NCBI RefSeq assembly: GCF_003352835.1
Contig: NZ_QLVD01000001.1
Location: forward strand, 1-64,000
Length of the DNA: 64,000 nucleotides
Direction: 5' to 3'
From: Ornithinimicrobium murale
GTDB taxonomy: Bacteria; Actinomycetota; Actinomycetes; Actinomycetales; Dermatophilaceae
Part shown: one piece after another, positions 46,256 through 54,163 of the stretch
Layout: each line of letters begins with the position of its first letter
Numbering within the stretch: the stretch's first letter is position 1
The notes under the pieces: generated by a model
The model's database searches: none
The model's input: only the letters and a program-made list of their open reading frames with translations
What the model was told of the DNA's origin: nothing
Program-made: the position numbers and the translations under genes

Positions 46256-47064
46256 GTTGTTCCTTTCGTTGGGTGTGAACCTGCGTCCAGCCCGAGCAGC
46301 TGGAGAACCTGACTGGCCGTTGCCAGCACCCCGGCGGGAAGCGGGCAGTCATCGAGGCCGTTGGTGGCCAGGGCGGGGTCGTGCGGAAGTTCCAGAAGTG
46401 CTCCGGCGGTATCGACGGCCTGCGACAGCGGCCCCCTTGAGTGGGTGACTTCCCGCGGCCACCGGCGACGCCGCGGTCCGGTGACCAACACCACCCGGGC
46501 CGAGGTGTCGCCCACCATGTGTAGTACCGCCTCCAGTCGGCGCATCCCCGGGACGGTGGCGGTGGTGACCAGCACCAGGGCGGGCGCCTCCAGGACCGTT
46601 GCGGACACCCAGGAATCGGCGGCCAGTAACGCACCGGCCTCCCACCCGGTATCGAGAACGGTCAGCTCGAACGGGCCGCCGCTGTCATCGGGGTGGGGTG
46701 TGGCGTTCGGTGTTGCGACCACGGTGTTGGTCCGTTCCAGGACCACGGTGCCTCGCGTGCTCCGGACCCAGCCGCTCTCGCTCAGTCCCAGTTCGGCATT
46801 CGCCGCGGCCGCCAGGCCGGTCGCCGAGCGGTTGCTCGTTTCCAGGACCCGCGCCCGCTGGTCGCTGGCCGTGGCCAGGGCGGTCGCGGCCGTGGTGGCG
46901 CCCGCGTGGCCGTGGCATCCCAGGACTGGCAGCACCTGGTGGGACGGGACCCAGGGCTGCACCGAGCTGACGCTCTGCGGCGAGGGGCGGGGGTGAGCGC
47001 GGAACTCTCCGGCCTCCACCGCCTGCCACGCTCGTCGCAGTTCCTGCACACTCACGACCGTCAT
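46252..47064 (-). CDS. P-loop (ParA/MinD-like) protein of the conjugation operon
   Basis: A 270-residue protein with a MinD-like start: PVLGCHGHAGATTAATALAT is a deviant Walker A lacking the usual lysines. VVLVTGPRRRRWPREV and LELPHDPAL fit later strands of the fold. Proteins of this kind occur in actinobacterial conjugation clusters (DUF6668-like, tentative) and may position the apparatus. ATP hydrolysis is doubtful given the altered P-loop. The stop overlaps the next ATG, and a small gene ends six bases upstream of its start. It is soluble. Confidence 0.7.
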   Translation of the reverse strand: MTVVSVQELRRAWQAVEAGEFRAHPRPSPQSVSSVQPWVPSHQVLPVLGCHGHAGATTAATALATASDQRARVLETSNRSATGLAAAANAELGLSESGWVRSTRGTVVLERTNTVVATPNATPHPDDSGGPFELTVLDTGWEAGALLAADSWVSATVLEAPALVLVTTATVPGMRRLEAVLHMVGDTSARVVLVTGPRRRRWPREVTHSRGPLSQAVDTAGALLELPHDPALATNGLDDCPLPAGVLATASQVLQLLGLDAGSHPTKGTT

Positions 47065-47070
47065 GACGGT

Positions 47071-47313
47071 TCACTCCCGGGGTGACGGGGCCGGCGCCGG
47101 GCCAGCACCCCCCGGCAGGGTGGCGGGGTCCAGCCCGGCAAGGGCGGCCTTGGCCTCCCGGGACGCACGAAGTCGGCCGACGGCTGCCTCCAGTTGTGCG
47201 AGCACCTCGGGCTCGGCACGGCTTAGCGCAAGGACGTGGTCGACCTCGTCGGGGTCTGTTGGTGTGGCCATCATGAGGTCCTCAAGCCGGGCCCGCGGCG
47301 CCCAGAGACTCAT
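47071..47313 (-). CDS. Small hypothetical protein of the conjugation operon
   Basis: An 80-residue protein from ATG 47313, which overlaps the regulator stop as ATGA. The middle is a helical, coiled-coil-like stretch (VDHVLALSRAEPEVLAQLEA, then AVGRLRASREAKAAL), and the end is Gly/Pro-rich. No known domain. Position and coupling support translation. A role as an adaptor for the adjacent P-loop protein is only a guess. Confidence 0.6.
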   Translation of the reverse strand: MSLWAPRARLEDLMMATPTDPDEVDHVLALSRAEPEVLAQLEAAVGRLRASREAKAALAGLDPATLPGGAGPAPAPSPRE

Positions 47314-48119
47314 GCGCTCAGGACTTTCTCGGCCCCGGCGTATTCGTCCCGCAGGGCGCGCACCGCACGTCGGGCTCGGCGGGCGATGGTCTCGCGGGAG
47401 ACGCCCCATTGGGTTGCCACGGCCGTCGTGGGTCGTTTTCCCAGCAGCCCCGCCGAGCCACGGTTGACCCGGGTCTCCCCGATGACCTCGACCGCGTCCG
47501 CCAGTTCCAGCAGGCACCGGCAGTCGTCTCCGCTCAGCACACCGGTCTCGACCGCCTCGGCCAGCAGGTCATAACAGAAGTCCGAGGTGATGCTGGGCTC
47601 CCCTTCGCCCCGGTGGGCCGCGGCACCATCAGGGTCCTCGGTGAGGTCGGTCATGGACCAGGAGCGGTCGTGTCGGTCTCGGTCTGGTGAGGGCACCCCC
47701 AGGTCGCGCAGCACCCCTTTGCGGGTGTTCATCAGGACGTTGGCGGCCACGTTGTAGCCGCTGCGCCAGTTGGTAGTGCGAGCCTCGATCCACAGTTGTG
47801 CGGCGACCACCTCGTCAATCCGGTCGCTCCACCGCCGCAACCGGTGCGCGGCCAGGCACGCTCCGGGCAGCAGGAGCCACACCAGGGCCGCTGACGCTGC
47901 CGGGTCGTCCGAGCCATCTACCGCAGACAGCTCGGCCAGACTCAAGAGGACCTCGTTCGCGGTGCCCTTGTGGGCCACCACCCAGACGGGAAGGTCGAGC
48001 AGGTCCTCAACCACTCGCAGGGACGGGTGCGCCTGTTGCCAGTGGGGCCAGCTGCACCGTGCCAGGTGCAGCAGGTCGCTGTCGGGGTCGTGCAGACCTA
48101 GTTGCGTGGCGACGCTCAT
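47310..48119 (-). CDS. Sigma-factor-like / HTH regulator of the conjugation operon
   Basis: A 269-residue protein from ATG 48119, which follows AAGGGA at a good distance. An in-frame ATG at 48170 has a weaker site. The N-terminal half (LVWLLLPGACLAAHRLRRWS, then IDEVVAAQLWIEARTTNW and AANVLMNTRKGVLRDLG) resembles sigma-like regulators of actinobacterial mobile elements. The C-terminus has an HTH, TTAVATQWGVSRETIARRAR. It heads the operon that runs to 36169. Repeats GAACGTCCC at 48177-48264 lie just upstream and are plausible binding sites. Whether it acts as a sigma factor or a classical activator cannot be decided. Confidence 0.72.
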   Translation of the reverse strand: MSVATQLGLHDPDSDLLHLARCSWPHWQQAHPSLRVVEDLLDLPVWVVAHKGTANEVLLSLAELSAVDGSDDPAASAALVWLLLPGACLAAHRLRRWSDRIDEVVAAQLWIEARTTNWRSGYNVAANVLMNTRKGVLRDLGVPSPDRDRHDRSWSMTDLTEDPDGAAAHRGEGEPSITSDFCYDLLAEAVETGVLSGDDCRCLLELADAVEVIGETRVNRGSAGLLGKRPTTAVATQWGVSRETIARRARRAVRALRDEYAGAEKVLSA

Positions 48120-48176
48120 CTCGAGCTCCCTTCGTCGTGCGGACACGACAAGAAGGTCTCGATCAGGCATCCCCGA

Positions 48177-48264
48177 GAACGTCCCTACCCCGGCTCATCA
48201 CCGGACCCACGCGAAGGGGGACGTTCGCATTTACGCAGGTCAGGGCACGTCCCCGAACGTCCCT
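48177..48264. promoter_or_regulatory. Repeated GAACGTCCC operator-like boxes
   Basis: Three copies of GAACGTCCC occur upstream of the conjugation operon: 48177-48185 direct, 48218-48226 inverted, 48255-48263 direct, with a partial ACGTCCC at 48247-48253. The spacings are 41 and 37 bases. Clustering in the promoter region of a regulator gene suggests autoregulation or a mobile-element control site. Confidence 0.55.
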
Positions 48265-48311
48265 GAGAAACTTTCGGGAAGCACCTTGCGCCGGTGGGCA
48301 CCGGTGGCATG

Positions 48312-48356
48312 GAGTAGCCCCCACGCCGTTCGGGGGAAAGAGCGTGAGGGCTACTC
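48312..48356 (-). terminator. Terminator hairpin after the Tad/LysM operon
   Basis: An inverted repeat pairs 48312-48326 with 48342-48356 (nine contiguous bp GAGTAGCCC/GGGCTACTC, one mismatch, then five more) around a 15-base loop. It lies 44 bases past the stop of the 48400 gene and before the conjugation operon promoter. High-GC actinobacterial terminators often lack a U-tract, as here. Confidence 0.7.
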
Positions 48357-48399
48357 GTTCTGGGGGTCGGGGCTGCGAGGACCCCGGACCAGGGCGGGT

Positions 48400-51300
48400 C
48401 TAGCCGGCCTCGCGCTGGTTCAGCCAGCCGCGCCGGTCCAGGATCTCCTGAGTCCGTTCGGGGAGTTCACCAGGTACTGAGTCCTCGTCCTCAACCCGGT
48501 TGCAGACCTCGCCGCGGAGCAGTTTCACTGCCTCGGCGAAGTGCCCCTCAGCGTGAGCGACGGCCGCCAGATCGAGGGTCGGGATCTCCTCGTCTGGTGC
48601 CGCCAGGGCGGCCACCTCGGCGGCCTGGCGGGCACTGGTCGTCTCGCCGGCCTGCAGATCGTGAACGGCCACCAAGTGCGCCACGTCCACGATCGCGCAG
48701 ACGATGTGGTGGTCCAGCCGGTCCCCTTCGAACAGCCATCCCCACCCGCCCGTGCGCAACTGGCTGAACGGTCGGCCCTGCACCAGCCGCAGTGCCTGGC
48801 GAAGGTCTGCGATGCCCTCGGGCCCGCCGCGGGCCTCCCCGCGGACCCGGAGTCGGCGGAACAGGTCGAGGTCTACCAGGACGTCGATGACCTGGTAGAC
48901 GTTGACGCCGCGGTTCTTGGCTGCCGGGGCCCTGGAGGCGTGAGGTAGGTGCGGCTCGTCGGTGCGTGGGTTGGTGCCCAACCATTCCCGGCAGCGTCGG
49001 GCGTACTCGCGGATCTTGCCGGCGTTGAGACCAAAGGCGTCGGCGGTCTCTTCCACCGTGGCGCCGTTGGGGCGCAGCGCCAGGTAGGCCAGCAGCTCGG
49101 TGAAGTAGGGCCTACGGTCCACCAGGGGCTTGCCGCGGGTTCGCGCCCCGACCGGACCCATCAGCGTCAGCCTGGGCAGCGCACTGTCCTTGGCCCACCA
49201 GGCTTCCAGGTCCGCGTCAAGCCGGGGGTCGGTGTCGACCACTTGCTGGGACACTGTGGGGGGCACGTGTGGCGCGAGGGTGTCGATATCAGCGGCTGTG
49301 GTGGCGGCCGCGTCCAGGTAGTCCTCGTCCGGCTCGGGCAGCAGGGTGTGGGCCGGTGCCGGCTCCTCGGTGTCGGTCGTCTCCGTGCGCGGGGCGCGGG
49401 GCACGGTGTGCTCTGGGCGCAGGGCCCCAGCCTCATCACTCCAGGACCGCCATCCCTGGCTGGCGTGGTCGACGACCTCGCGCACGGGCATCGGCGCGTC
49501 CAGCACGTCCTCGCCCTGGGCCAGCAAGGCGGCGCATCCTTTGGCTTCTTCGCCGGTGAGTCCCACTCCGACCAGGTCGAGCCCGAAGTCGGGCAGCAGC
49601 ACCCTCCCCTGCTCGTTGGCGATGAGCCGCGCTGCGTGAGTGCTCTGGTGGTCGCCGATGACGACGACCGCGGCCGCGGTACGGCCCTCGTGGGACTCGA
49701 GCAGTTCAGTCAGTTGGTCATAGTGTGCGCTGGCGGCCGCTGCCTCGGCGGTGACCATGACCATTCGAGCTGGCCATGTGTCGTCGGCTGCCTGCGCGGC
49801 CCGTGCCGTGGGCACGTCGGTTCCCTCCTCGAGCCGGTCGATGACCCCGACGACACCGGCGACGGTGTCCGCCAGGACCTCGGTGGTGGCGGCGCGGACC
49901 CGCGCCGGGTTCATCGCCGCGACCTCTTCAGCGACCCCGATGCAATCGAGGCGCACACCGGTCGCCCAGGGGTTGACCGCGATGTCCGCGGCCAGGTAGC
50001 GGGCCAGGTCCAGCACGTACTCATCGGCCCCACTGATGGCGGTCTGCAGGTCCTCCAGATTCAGCAGCCACCGTCCCCCGGCGTCGTCGGACCCGATGGA
50101 GGCCAGCAGTGGGTATGGCGCCCGGTGACCGGGCACGAGCGGGCCGACTTCTTCACGCGGAGTGTCGACGGTCAACGTCCACTGCAGGTGGTCCTCGGTG
50201 CCGACCCAGGGGGCGGCGAGGTCAGCGGGTTCAGCCAGGTGCAGCCTCAGGTCCGCCTGCGTCAGTTGGACCGCGGCCAGTACCGGCACGGGTGTGCCCT
50301 CGCGGGCGCACAGACCGCCCAGGCGCCGCAGGATGTCGTCGAGGTCCTGCAGGGTGACCGCGGCCTCCCTGCCGATGGTCTGCACAGTCATCTCGACCGG
50401 CGCCACGGCCGGCTCGGGGGTAGTGATCGTGCGGCCGGGTCGACGGTTGCGGAACTGGCCGCGGCGACGGGCGGACAGGACGACGAGCATGCCGCCACTG
50501 AGGAGGGCACCGCTGCCGATCAGGCCGGGCAGCATCCAGCCCAGTTCGGCGTCTTCCTGCTCCTCTGTGACGGTGTCCGAAACCATCTGGCCCTCACCAC
50601 CATCCTCGGCCGGTGCGGGTGTCTGCTCACCGGCCATTGCCGCGCTCATCACCCCGACGCCGGCTCCCTGCTGCCCGGCGTCCTGCGCGATCTGGGAGAG
50701 CTCCTCGACAGAATCCTCCGGTGGATCCTCCACCGGGGCCGGGGCGGGGTCCTCCCGGATCGGATCAGGCGCGGGAGGCGTTGCTGCGGGCATTCCCGGA
50801 ATGGTCAAGCGCCACCCGGGCAGGATCAGGTCGGGGTCGGTGAGGTGCTGCCCGTCGGGCTGCTCGATCCCCGCGGATGCCTCGAAGATGTCGGGCCAGC
50901 GGTTGGCGTCGCCGAGGTGCTCGGCGGCGATCTCGCTGAGGGTGTCTCCCTCGGCCACCACGTACTGGCCCTGCTCGTCGACCTCGCCGGCGGCCGCGGT
51001 CGAGCCTTCCGGCAGGTGCAGCCGCATACCTGGTGCCAGCCAGTCGGCCCCGTCGGTCAGCACAGTGCGGTTCAGCTCGACGATGCGGTTGAAGTCCTGC
51101 CCGCTTCCGAGATGCTTATCAGCGATCGACCAGAGGGTGTCACCGGTTTGCACGGTGTAGGGCACGACCTGCTGCTCGGTCGGGGTCTGGTCGGCGGCCA
51201 CCTGGTCGGCGGTCTGCTGCGGTTCATCCCCGTTCTGGGCCACGGCCGCGGGGGCGGTCACCGCGGGCAGCGCCTGGGCGGGGCCGCCGGCGAAGGCCGG

Positions 51301-51663
51301 TGCGGCCAGGGTGGGGGTCGCGATGAACAACGCAAGAGCCGCCGTGACCAGGCCGCGGGCGGTGGCTTGCGGCACCCCGAGGGCAGGCACGGACGGGGCT
51401 GGCAGGCCCCGGACCTGGGCAATGAGCTCGACCAGGATGGTGGCGGCCAGGGCGGCCCACACGAGCCACCCGAGGACCTTGACGGCGGCCAGGACGAGCG
51501 TGCCGTCATCGGGTGTGGTCAGCGCCTGTCGTAGGCCATCTACGGTCGGCAGGTTCGTGGGGATCGGGCTGCCGCCGAGGGCGATCAACAGGGCTGGAAG
51601 CCCGACCACGATGCCGGCCAGGACCAGCCAGGCCAGGACCCCCATCAGTCGCTGTTTCATCAT
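48400..51663 (-). CDS. Membrane protein with LysM repeats and BTAD/winged-helix domain
   Basis: A 1087-residue protein. Three hydrophobic segments lie near 7-30, 56-82 and 104-120. Two LysM modules follow (169-218, YTVQTGDTLWSIADKHLG; 234-289, YVVAEGDTLSEIAAEHLG) that should bind peptidoglycan. After a Glu/Pro-rich linker is a further helix at 376-397. The long cytoplasmic part ends in a SARP-like winged helix (about 835-905, AYLALRPNGATVEETADAFG) and a BTAD helical domain (about 925-1070). It therefore links wall binding outside to a regulator-like module inside. Such proteins recur with Tad genes in Actinobacteria. The role is unproven. It is the last gene of the Tad operon, and its start overlaps the upstream TadG-like stop (ATGA). 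Confidence 0.88.
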   Translation of the reverse strand: MMKQRLMGVLAWLVLAGIVVGLPALLIALGGSPIPTNLPTVDGLRQALTTPDDGTLVLAAVKVLGWLVWAALAATILVELIAQVRGLPAPSVPALGVPQATARGLVTAALALFIATPTLAAPAFAGGPAQALPAVTAPAAVAQNGDEPQQTADQVAADQTPTEQQVVPYTVQTGDTLWSIADKHLGSGQDFNRIVELNRTVLTDGADWLAPGMRLHLPEGSTAAAGEVDEQGQYVVAEGDTLSEIAAEHLGDANRWPDIFEASAGIEQPDGQHLTDPDLILPGWRLTIPGMPAATPPAPDPIREDPAPAPVEDPPEDSVEELSQIAQDAGQQGAGVGVMSAAMAGEQTPAPAEDGGEGQMVSDTVTEEQEDAELGWMLPGLIGSGALLSGGMLVVLSARRRGQFRNRRPGRTITTPEPAVAPVEMTVQTIGREAAVTLQDLDDILRRLGGLCAREGTPVPVLAAVQLTQADLRLHLAEPADLAAPWVGTEDHLQWTLTVDTPREEVGPLVPGHRAPYPLLASIGSDDAGGRWLLNLEDLQTAISGADEYVLDLARYLAADIAVNPWATGVRLDCIGVAEEVAAMNPARVRAATTEVLADTVAGVVGVIDRLEEGTDVPTARAAQAADDTWPARMVMVTAEAAAASAHYDQLTELLESHEGRTAAAVVVIGDHQSTHAARLIANEQGRVLLPDFGLDLVGVGLTGEEAKGCAALLAQGEDVLDAPMPVREVVDHASQGWRSWSDEAGALRPEHTVPRAPRTETTDTEEPAPAHTLLPEPDEDYLDAAATTAADIDTLAPHVPPTVSQQVVDTDPRLDADLEAWWAKDSALPRLTLMGPVGARTRGKPLVDRRPYFTELLAYLALRPNGATVEETADAFGLNAGKIREYARRCREWLGTNPRTDEPHLPHASRAPAAKNRGVNVYQVIDVLVDLDLFRRLRVRGEARGGPEGIADLRQALRLVQGRPFSQLRTGGWGWLFEGDRLDHHIVCAIVDVAHLVAVHDLQAGETTSARQAAEVAALAAPDEEIPTLDLAAVAHAEGHFAEAVKLLRGEVCNRVEDEDSVPGELPERTQEILDRRGWLNQREAG

Positions 51664-52100
51664 TGCTCCACACCTCCGTGGGATCGGGCTACCCGCGCGT
51701 CGGCCTCTCCGGTGGCACTCAGGCCGCCAATGCCGATGATGCTCAGGAACGTGGTGTCGTAGGTCGAGGTGACCGTGACGTGGATACTTTCGGGTCCGGT
51801 CACCGACGCGGACCCGCCGATGCCTGCCGACTCCAGGTAGGCATTGGCAGCAGCTGACGCCACGGACGGGTCGACGACCGCACCCTCGCCTCGCACTGCG
51901 GTGGGGATCTGCAGGTGCTGACCGCCGGCCCGAGCGGCCTCACGGGCCACACTGCGGGCTTCCTGCATGGCGTGGATGTGCCCCGCGGTATCGACGGCGA
52001 CACCCATCACGATCAGGACGATGGTGGCCATCATGATGACGAAGACGCTCACCGCGCCGCGCTCCGGCTCTGGGTGGGTCAACTGGTGCACCCCTGGCAT
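51660..52100 (-). CDS. TadG-like pilus protein
   Basis: A 146-residue protein with one N-terminal hydrophobic helix (AVSVFVIMMATIVLIVMGVA) preceded by RG, as in TadE/TadG proteins, then an extracellular part. Unlike the two neighbouring TadE-like proteins it has Phe, not Glu, at +5 from the Gly, so prepilin-type processing may not occur. The HAMQEARSVAREAARAGGQ stretch is typical of TadG N-terminal regions. It lies between the LysM-BTAD gene and a TadE gene in the operon. It probably anchors or caps the pilus. The assignment is by topology and position. Confidence 0.78.
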   Translation of the reverse strand: MPGVHQLTHPEPERGAVSVFVIMMATIVLIVMGVAVDTAGHIHAMQEARSVAREAARAGGQHLQIPTAVRGEGAVVDPSVASAAANAYLESAGIGGSASVTGPESIHVTVTSTYDTTFLSIIGIGGLSATGEADARVARSHGGVEQ

Positions 52101-52103
52101 GGC

Positions 52104-52553
52104 CTACCCCTGCCTGCTGCGGTAGGTGTCCAGGGGCGAGGTCATCGTCGCGGTGAGGGTCCGTGACCCCGGGGTTCCGGGTATCACCAAGTCACTCATA
52201 TCGACCACACACGTCACGGTGACGCTCACCTGGGCGGGGATGCCCGGTGGCAGGTTGAACTGGCTGGTGTCCACCGCGACCTCCTGGTTCTGGCACCGAA
52301 GGTCCTGGTTATCCAGTGAGGCGTACCCCGCCGAGGACGCCGATCCTGCGGCATCGCCGGCAGATCGCGCGAGCGAGGCCGACCTCGCCGCGTCGGCGGC
52401 GGCCGAGGCGACCGCCTGTTGGGCGATGGCCCAGCGTCCGGCGAAAATGACCATCAGCACGAACACCAGGAGCACCGGGGCCAGGATCACGAGCTCGACC
52501 GAGACCGCGCCCCTGTCTGCGTGGCCCTGACGTGATCGCGCGACGGTGATCAC
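52104..52553 (-). CDS. TadE-like pseudopilin (1)
   Basis: A 149-residue TadE family protein from GTG 52553, overlapping the upstream TadE stop (GTGA). The motif RG-AVSVELVILAPVLLVFVL gives the class-specific Gly/Ala junction with Glu at +5, the site expected for prepilin peptidase cleavage. The hydrophobic helix is followed by an Ala/Ser-rich helix (AVASAAADAARSASLARSAG) and an extracellular strand domain with two cysteines (LRCQNQ, VTVTCVV) that could form a disulfide. A minor pilin or assembly factor of the Tad pilus is likely. Confidence 0.85.
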   Translation of the reverse strand: MITVARSRQGHADRGAVSVELVILAPVLLVFVLMVIFAGRWAIAQQAVASAAADAARSASLARSAGDAAGSASSAGYASLDNQDLRCQNQEVAVDTSQFNLPPGIPAQVSVTVTCVVDMSDLVIPGTPGSRTLTATMTSPLDTYRSRQG

Positions 52554-52972
52554 CCGGTGATCCTCTCCACCGGGACCGAGGCCGTCTGCACGATCGTGGG
52601 ATCCCAGAAGAACACGATGCTCTGGGACTGGCCGGTCACCACAACGGTGGCGGTCGTAGCCGTGCGGGTCCCTGAGGTCGCGGCGCCCAGCAGCACGCCG
52701 CCACCGCCGGCATCGGCTACAAAATCTGCGGCGGCGGCCGCACCGGCACCGCCCGAGGAACTCTCGGCGGCGGCGACCCGTGCGCCTTCCTGGGCGGCGC
52801 CCAGGGCGACGCTGCGGGCATGAAACCACAGGCCTCCTTGGACGACCGCGAAGGTGAACATGAACAGGAACGAGGCGAGGACCACCATCTCGACGCTGGC
52901 CGCGCCTGCATCCCGCCGCCCGAACCAGATCCTTCGGCGGCCCTCAGAGGTTCCTTCCCGCGGGTTAGGCAT
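52550..52972 (-). CDS. TadE-like pseudopilin (2)
   Basis: A 140-residue TadE family protein. The junction G-AASVEMVVLASFLFMF has Glu at +5 and the hydrophobic helix continues through FTFAVVQGG. The helix after it (ARSVALGAAQEGARVAAAES) is the usual TadE amphipathic region. The rest is a Gly-rich and Val/Thr-rich extracellular domain. It overlaps the downstream TadE by GTGA and is adjacent to the Flp-like pilin, in the standard Tad order. Processing needs a prepilin peptidase that is not encoded in this window. Confidence 0.85.
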   Translation of the reverse strand: MPNPREGTSEGRRRIWFGRRDAGAASVEMVVLASFLFMFTFAVVQGGLWFHARSVALGAAQEGARVAAAESSSGGAGAAAAADFVADAGGGGVLLGAATSGTRTATTATVVVTGQSQSIVFFWDPTIVQTASVPVERITG

Positions 52973-53175
52973 CAGGTCAGCTCGGCGAGCCGATCCTGTG
53001 CCCAGCCGGTCATCGTGGCGATGACAATGCCTGCCAGGACGAAAACGCCCACGGCGATCACGACGTATTCCACGGAGATCCCGCCACGCTCCCGCTGGGC
53101 TGCGAGTTCCGTGCGCAGGGTGGTCGCGTGGTGAGTGATCCGGGTGTGCAGGTTGATGAGGGTGGACTGCTTCAT
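52972..53175 (-). CDS. Flp/TadE-type major pilin candidate
   Basis: A 67-residue protein with a charged N-terminal leader ending RERG and the processing motif G-GISVEYVVIAVGVFVLAG. Glu and Tyr at +5 and +6 are the classic Flp pilin signature. The mature peptide would be about 37 residues, a single hydrophobic helix ending in WAQDRLAEL. It is likely the structural subunit of the pilus. It sits between the TadC and TadE genes. AAAGGCACTCCC provides a ribosome site before the ATG at 53175. Confidence 0.85.
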   Translation of the reverse strand: MKQSTLINLHTRITHHATTLRTELAAQRERGGISVEYVVIAVGVFVLAGIVIATMTGWAQDRLAELT

Positions 53176-53254
53176 GGGAGTGCCTTTCGTGTGCCGTGGT
53201 TTCTGGTCCGGTTGAGTGGTGGCGATTGGGGTGTCTGAACAGTTCCGTTGTGGC

Positions 53255-54163
53255 TCACCCCCCGATGAGCCTGAGCATTTGGGGAGCCAACAGGATGGTC
53301 AGGAAGACCATGCACAGCAGTGAGACGGGCAGAACCATCCGTTCGCTGGTCTGGTTTGCCTCGGCCTTCTGGGCCGCGAGCATGGCTGCGCGCATGCTGG
53401 CGGCTCGGGCCCTGAGCTGGGCGTACACTTGGGTGCCCTCGTCGCCGGAGAGTCGCATGATGTCGGCCAGTTCGTGCAGGTCGGTGACACCGAACTCCTC
53501 CCCGAGGAGTCTCATGGCTTCCCAGGGGGTTGTCCCGGACCATCGGGTGCGCGCCAGTTCCTCCCTGATCCGGGCGAACACCCAGCTGTCCCCGGCGGCC
53601 GCGGCCGCTTCCATGGCCTGCCGTGGCCCGGCGCCGGCCGCCCGCTCGAGGGCGACCAGGTCGATGTAGGCCCCCAGTGCGCGCGTGAACTCTCCCCTCG
53701 CCTTCCTGGCGTCATCCCGGACGTTCCAGTTCGGGATGAACGAGAACCCCAGGGCCAGAGTCAGGCTCGCGCCAACGGGGACGTAGAACGGCAGGCTGAC
53801 ACCGGCGAACATCACCACCCAGGTCATGAGCGGTCCGGCTAGGAGACCGACCAGCTCGAACAGGAGTTTCTCCCCGTAGAACCGGGCGGGCGTCATCCGC
53901 AGGATCGCCAGATCCTGGGATGAGACGCTCCCCCACACCCGCGCGGGGAGGTACCTCTCCCCGAACGCGCCGAGGACGTCGCGCACGTCGTCGGTGCGGC
54001 TGATCTGTTGCCGCTTGGCCTGCGCGGCCCGGGCACCGGCCGGTGAAAGTCGGGTCAGAGTCTCCCCCAGGTCCGGATCCCCAGGCACCAGGCGCCACAT
54101 GATCATGGCCAGTCCCAGGCCGACCATCGCACCGGCAGCCAGTATCAGCTGCAGGCCGGTCAT
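53255..54163 (-). CDS. tadC: TadC-like type II secretion F domain protein
   Basis: A 302-residue inner-membrane platform protein. Hydrophobic segments lie near 5-22 and 100-145 (FELVGLLAGPLMTWVVMFAG) and at the C-terminus (VLPVSLLCMVFLTILLAPQM). A cytoplasmic T2SF domain contains ALGAYIDLVALERAAGAGPRQ and RLSGDEGTQVYAQLRARA. With TadB it forms the platform on which the TadA ATPase assembles the pilus. Start and stop couple to TadB (54160/54163 overlap). It lies 79 bases upstream of the pilin start, enough for an independent signal there. Confidence 0.9.
   Translation of the reverse strand: MTGLQLILAAGAMVGLGLAMIMWRLVPGDPDLGETLTRLSPAGARAAQAKRQQISRTDDVRDVLGAFGERYLPARVWGSVSSQDLAILRMTPARFYGEKLLFELVGLLAGPLMTWVVMFAGVSLPFYVPVGASLTLALGFSFIPNWNVRDDARKARGEFTRALGAYIDLVALERAAGAGPRQAMEAAAAAGDSWVFARIREELARTRWSGTTPWEAMRLLGEEFGVTDLHELADIMRLSGDEGTQVYAQLRARAASMRAAMLAAQKAEANQTSERMVLPVSLLCMVFLTILLAPQMLRLIGG

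Noticed and set aside
48949-51534. Long plus-strand open frame (861 codons)
   Set aside because: Antisense to the LysM-BTAD gene, whose domains are clear. Long antisense frames are common at this GC content.
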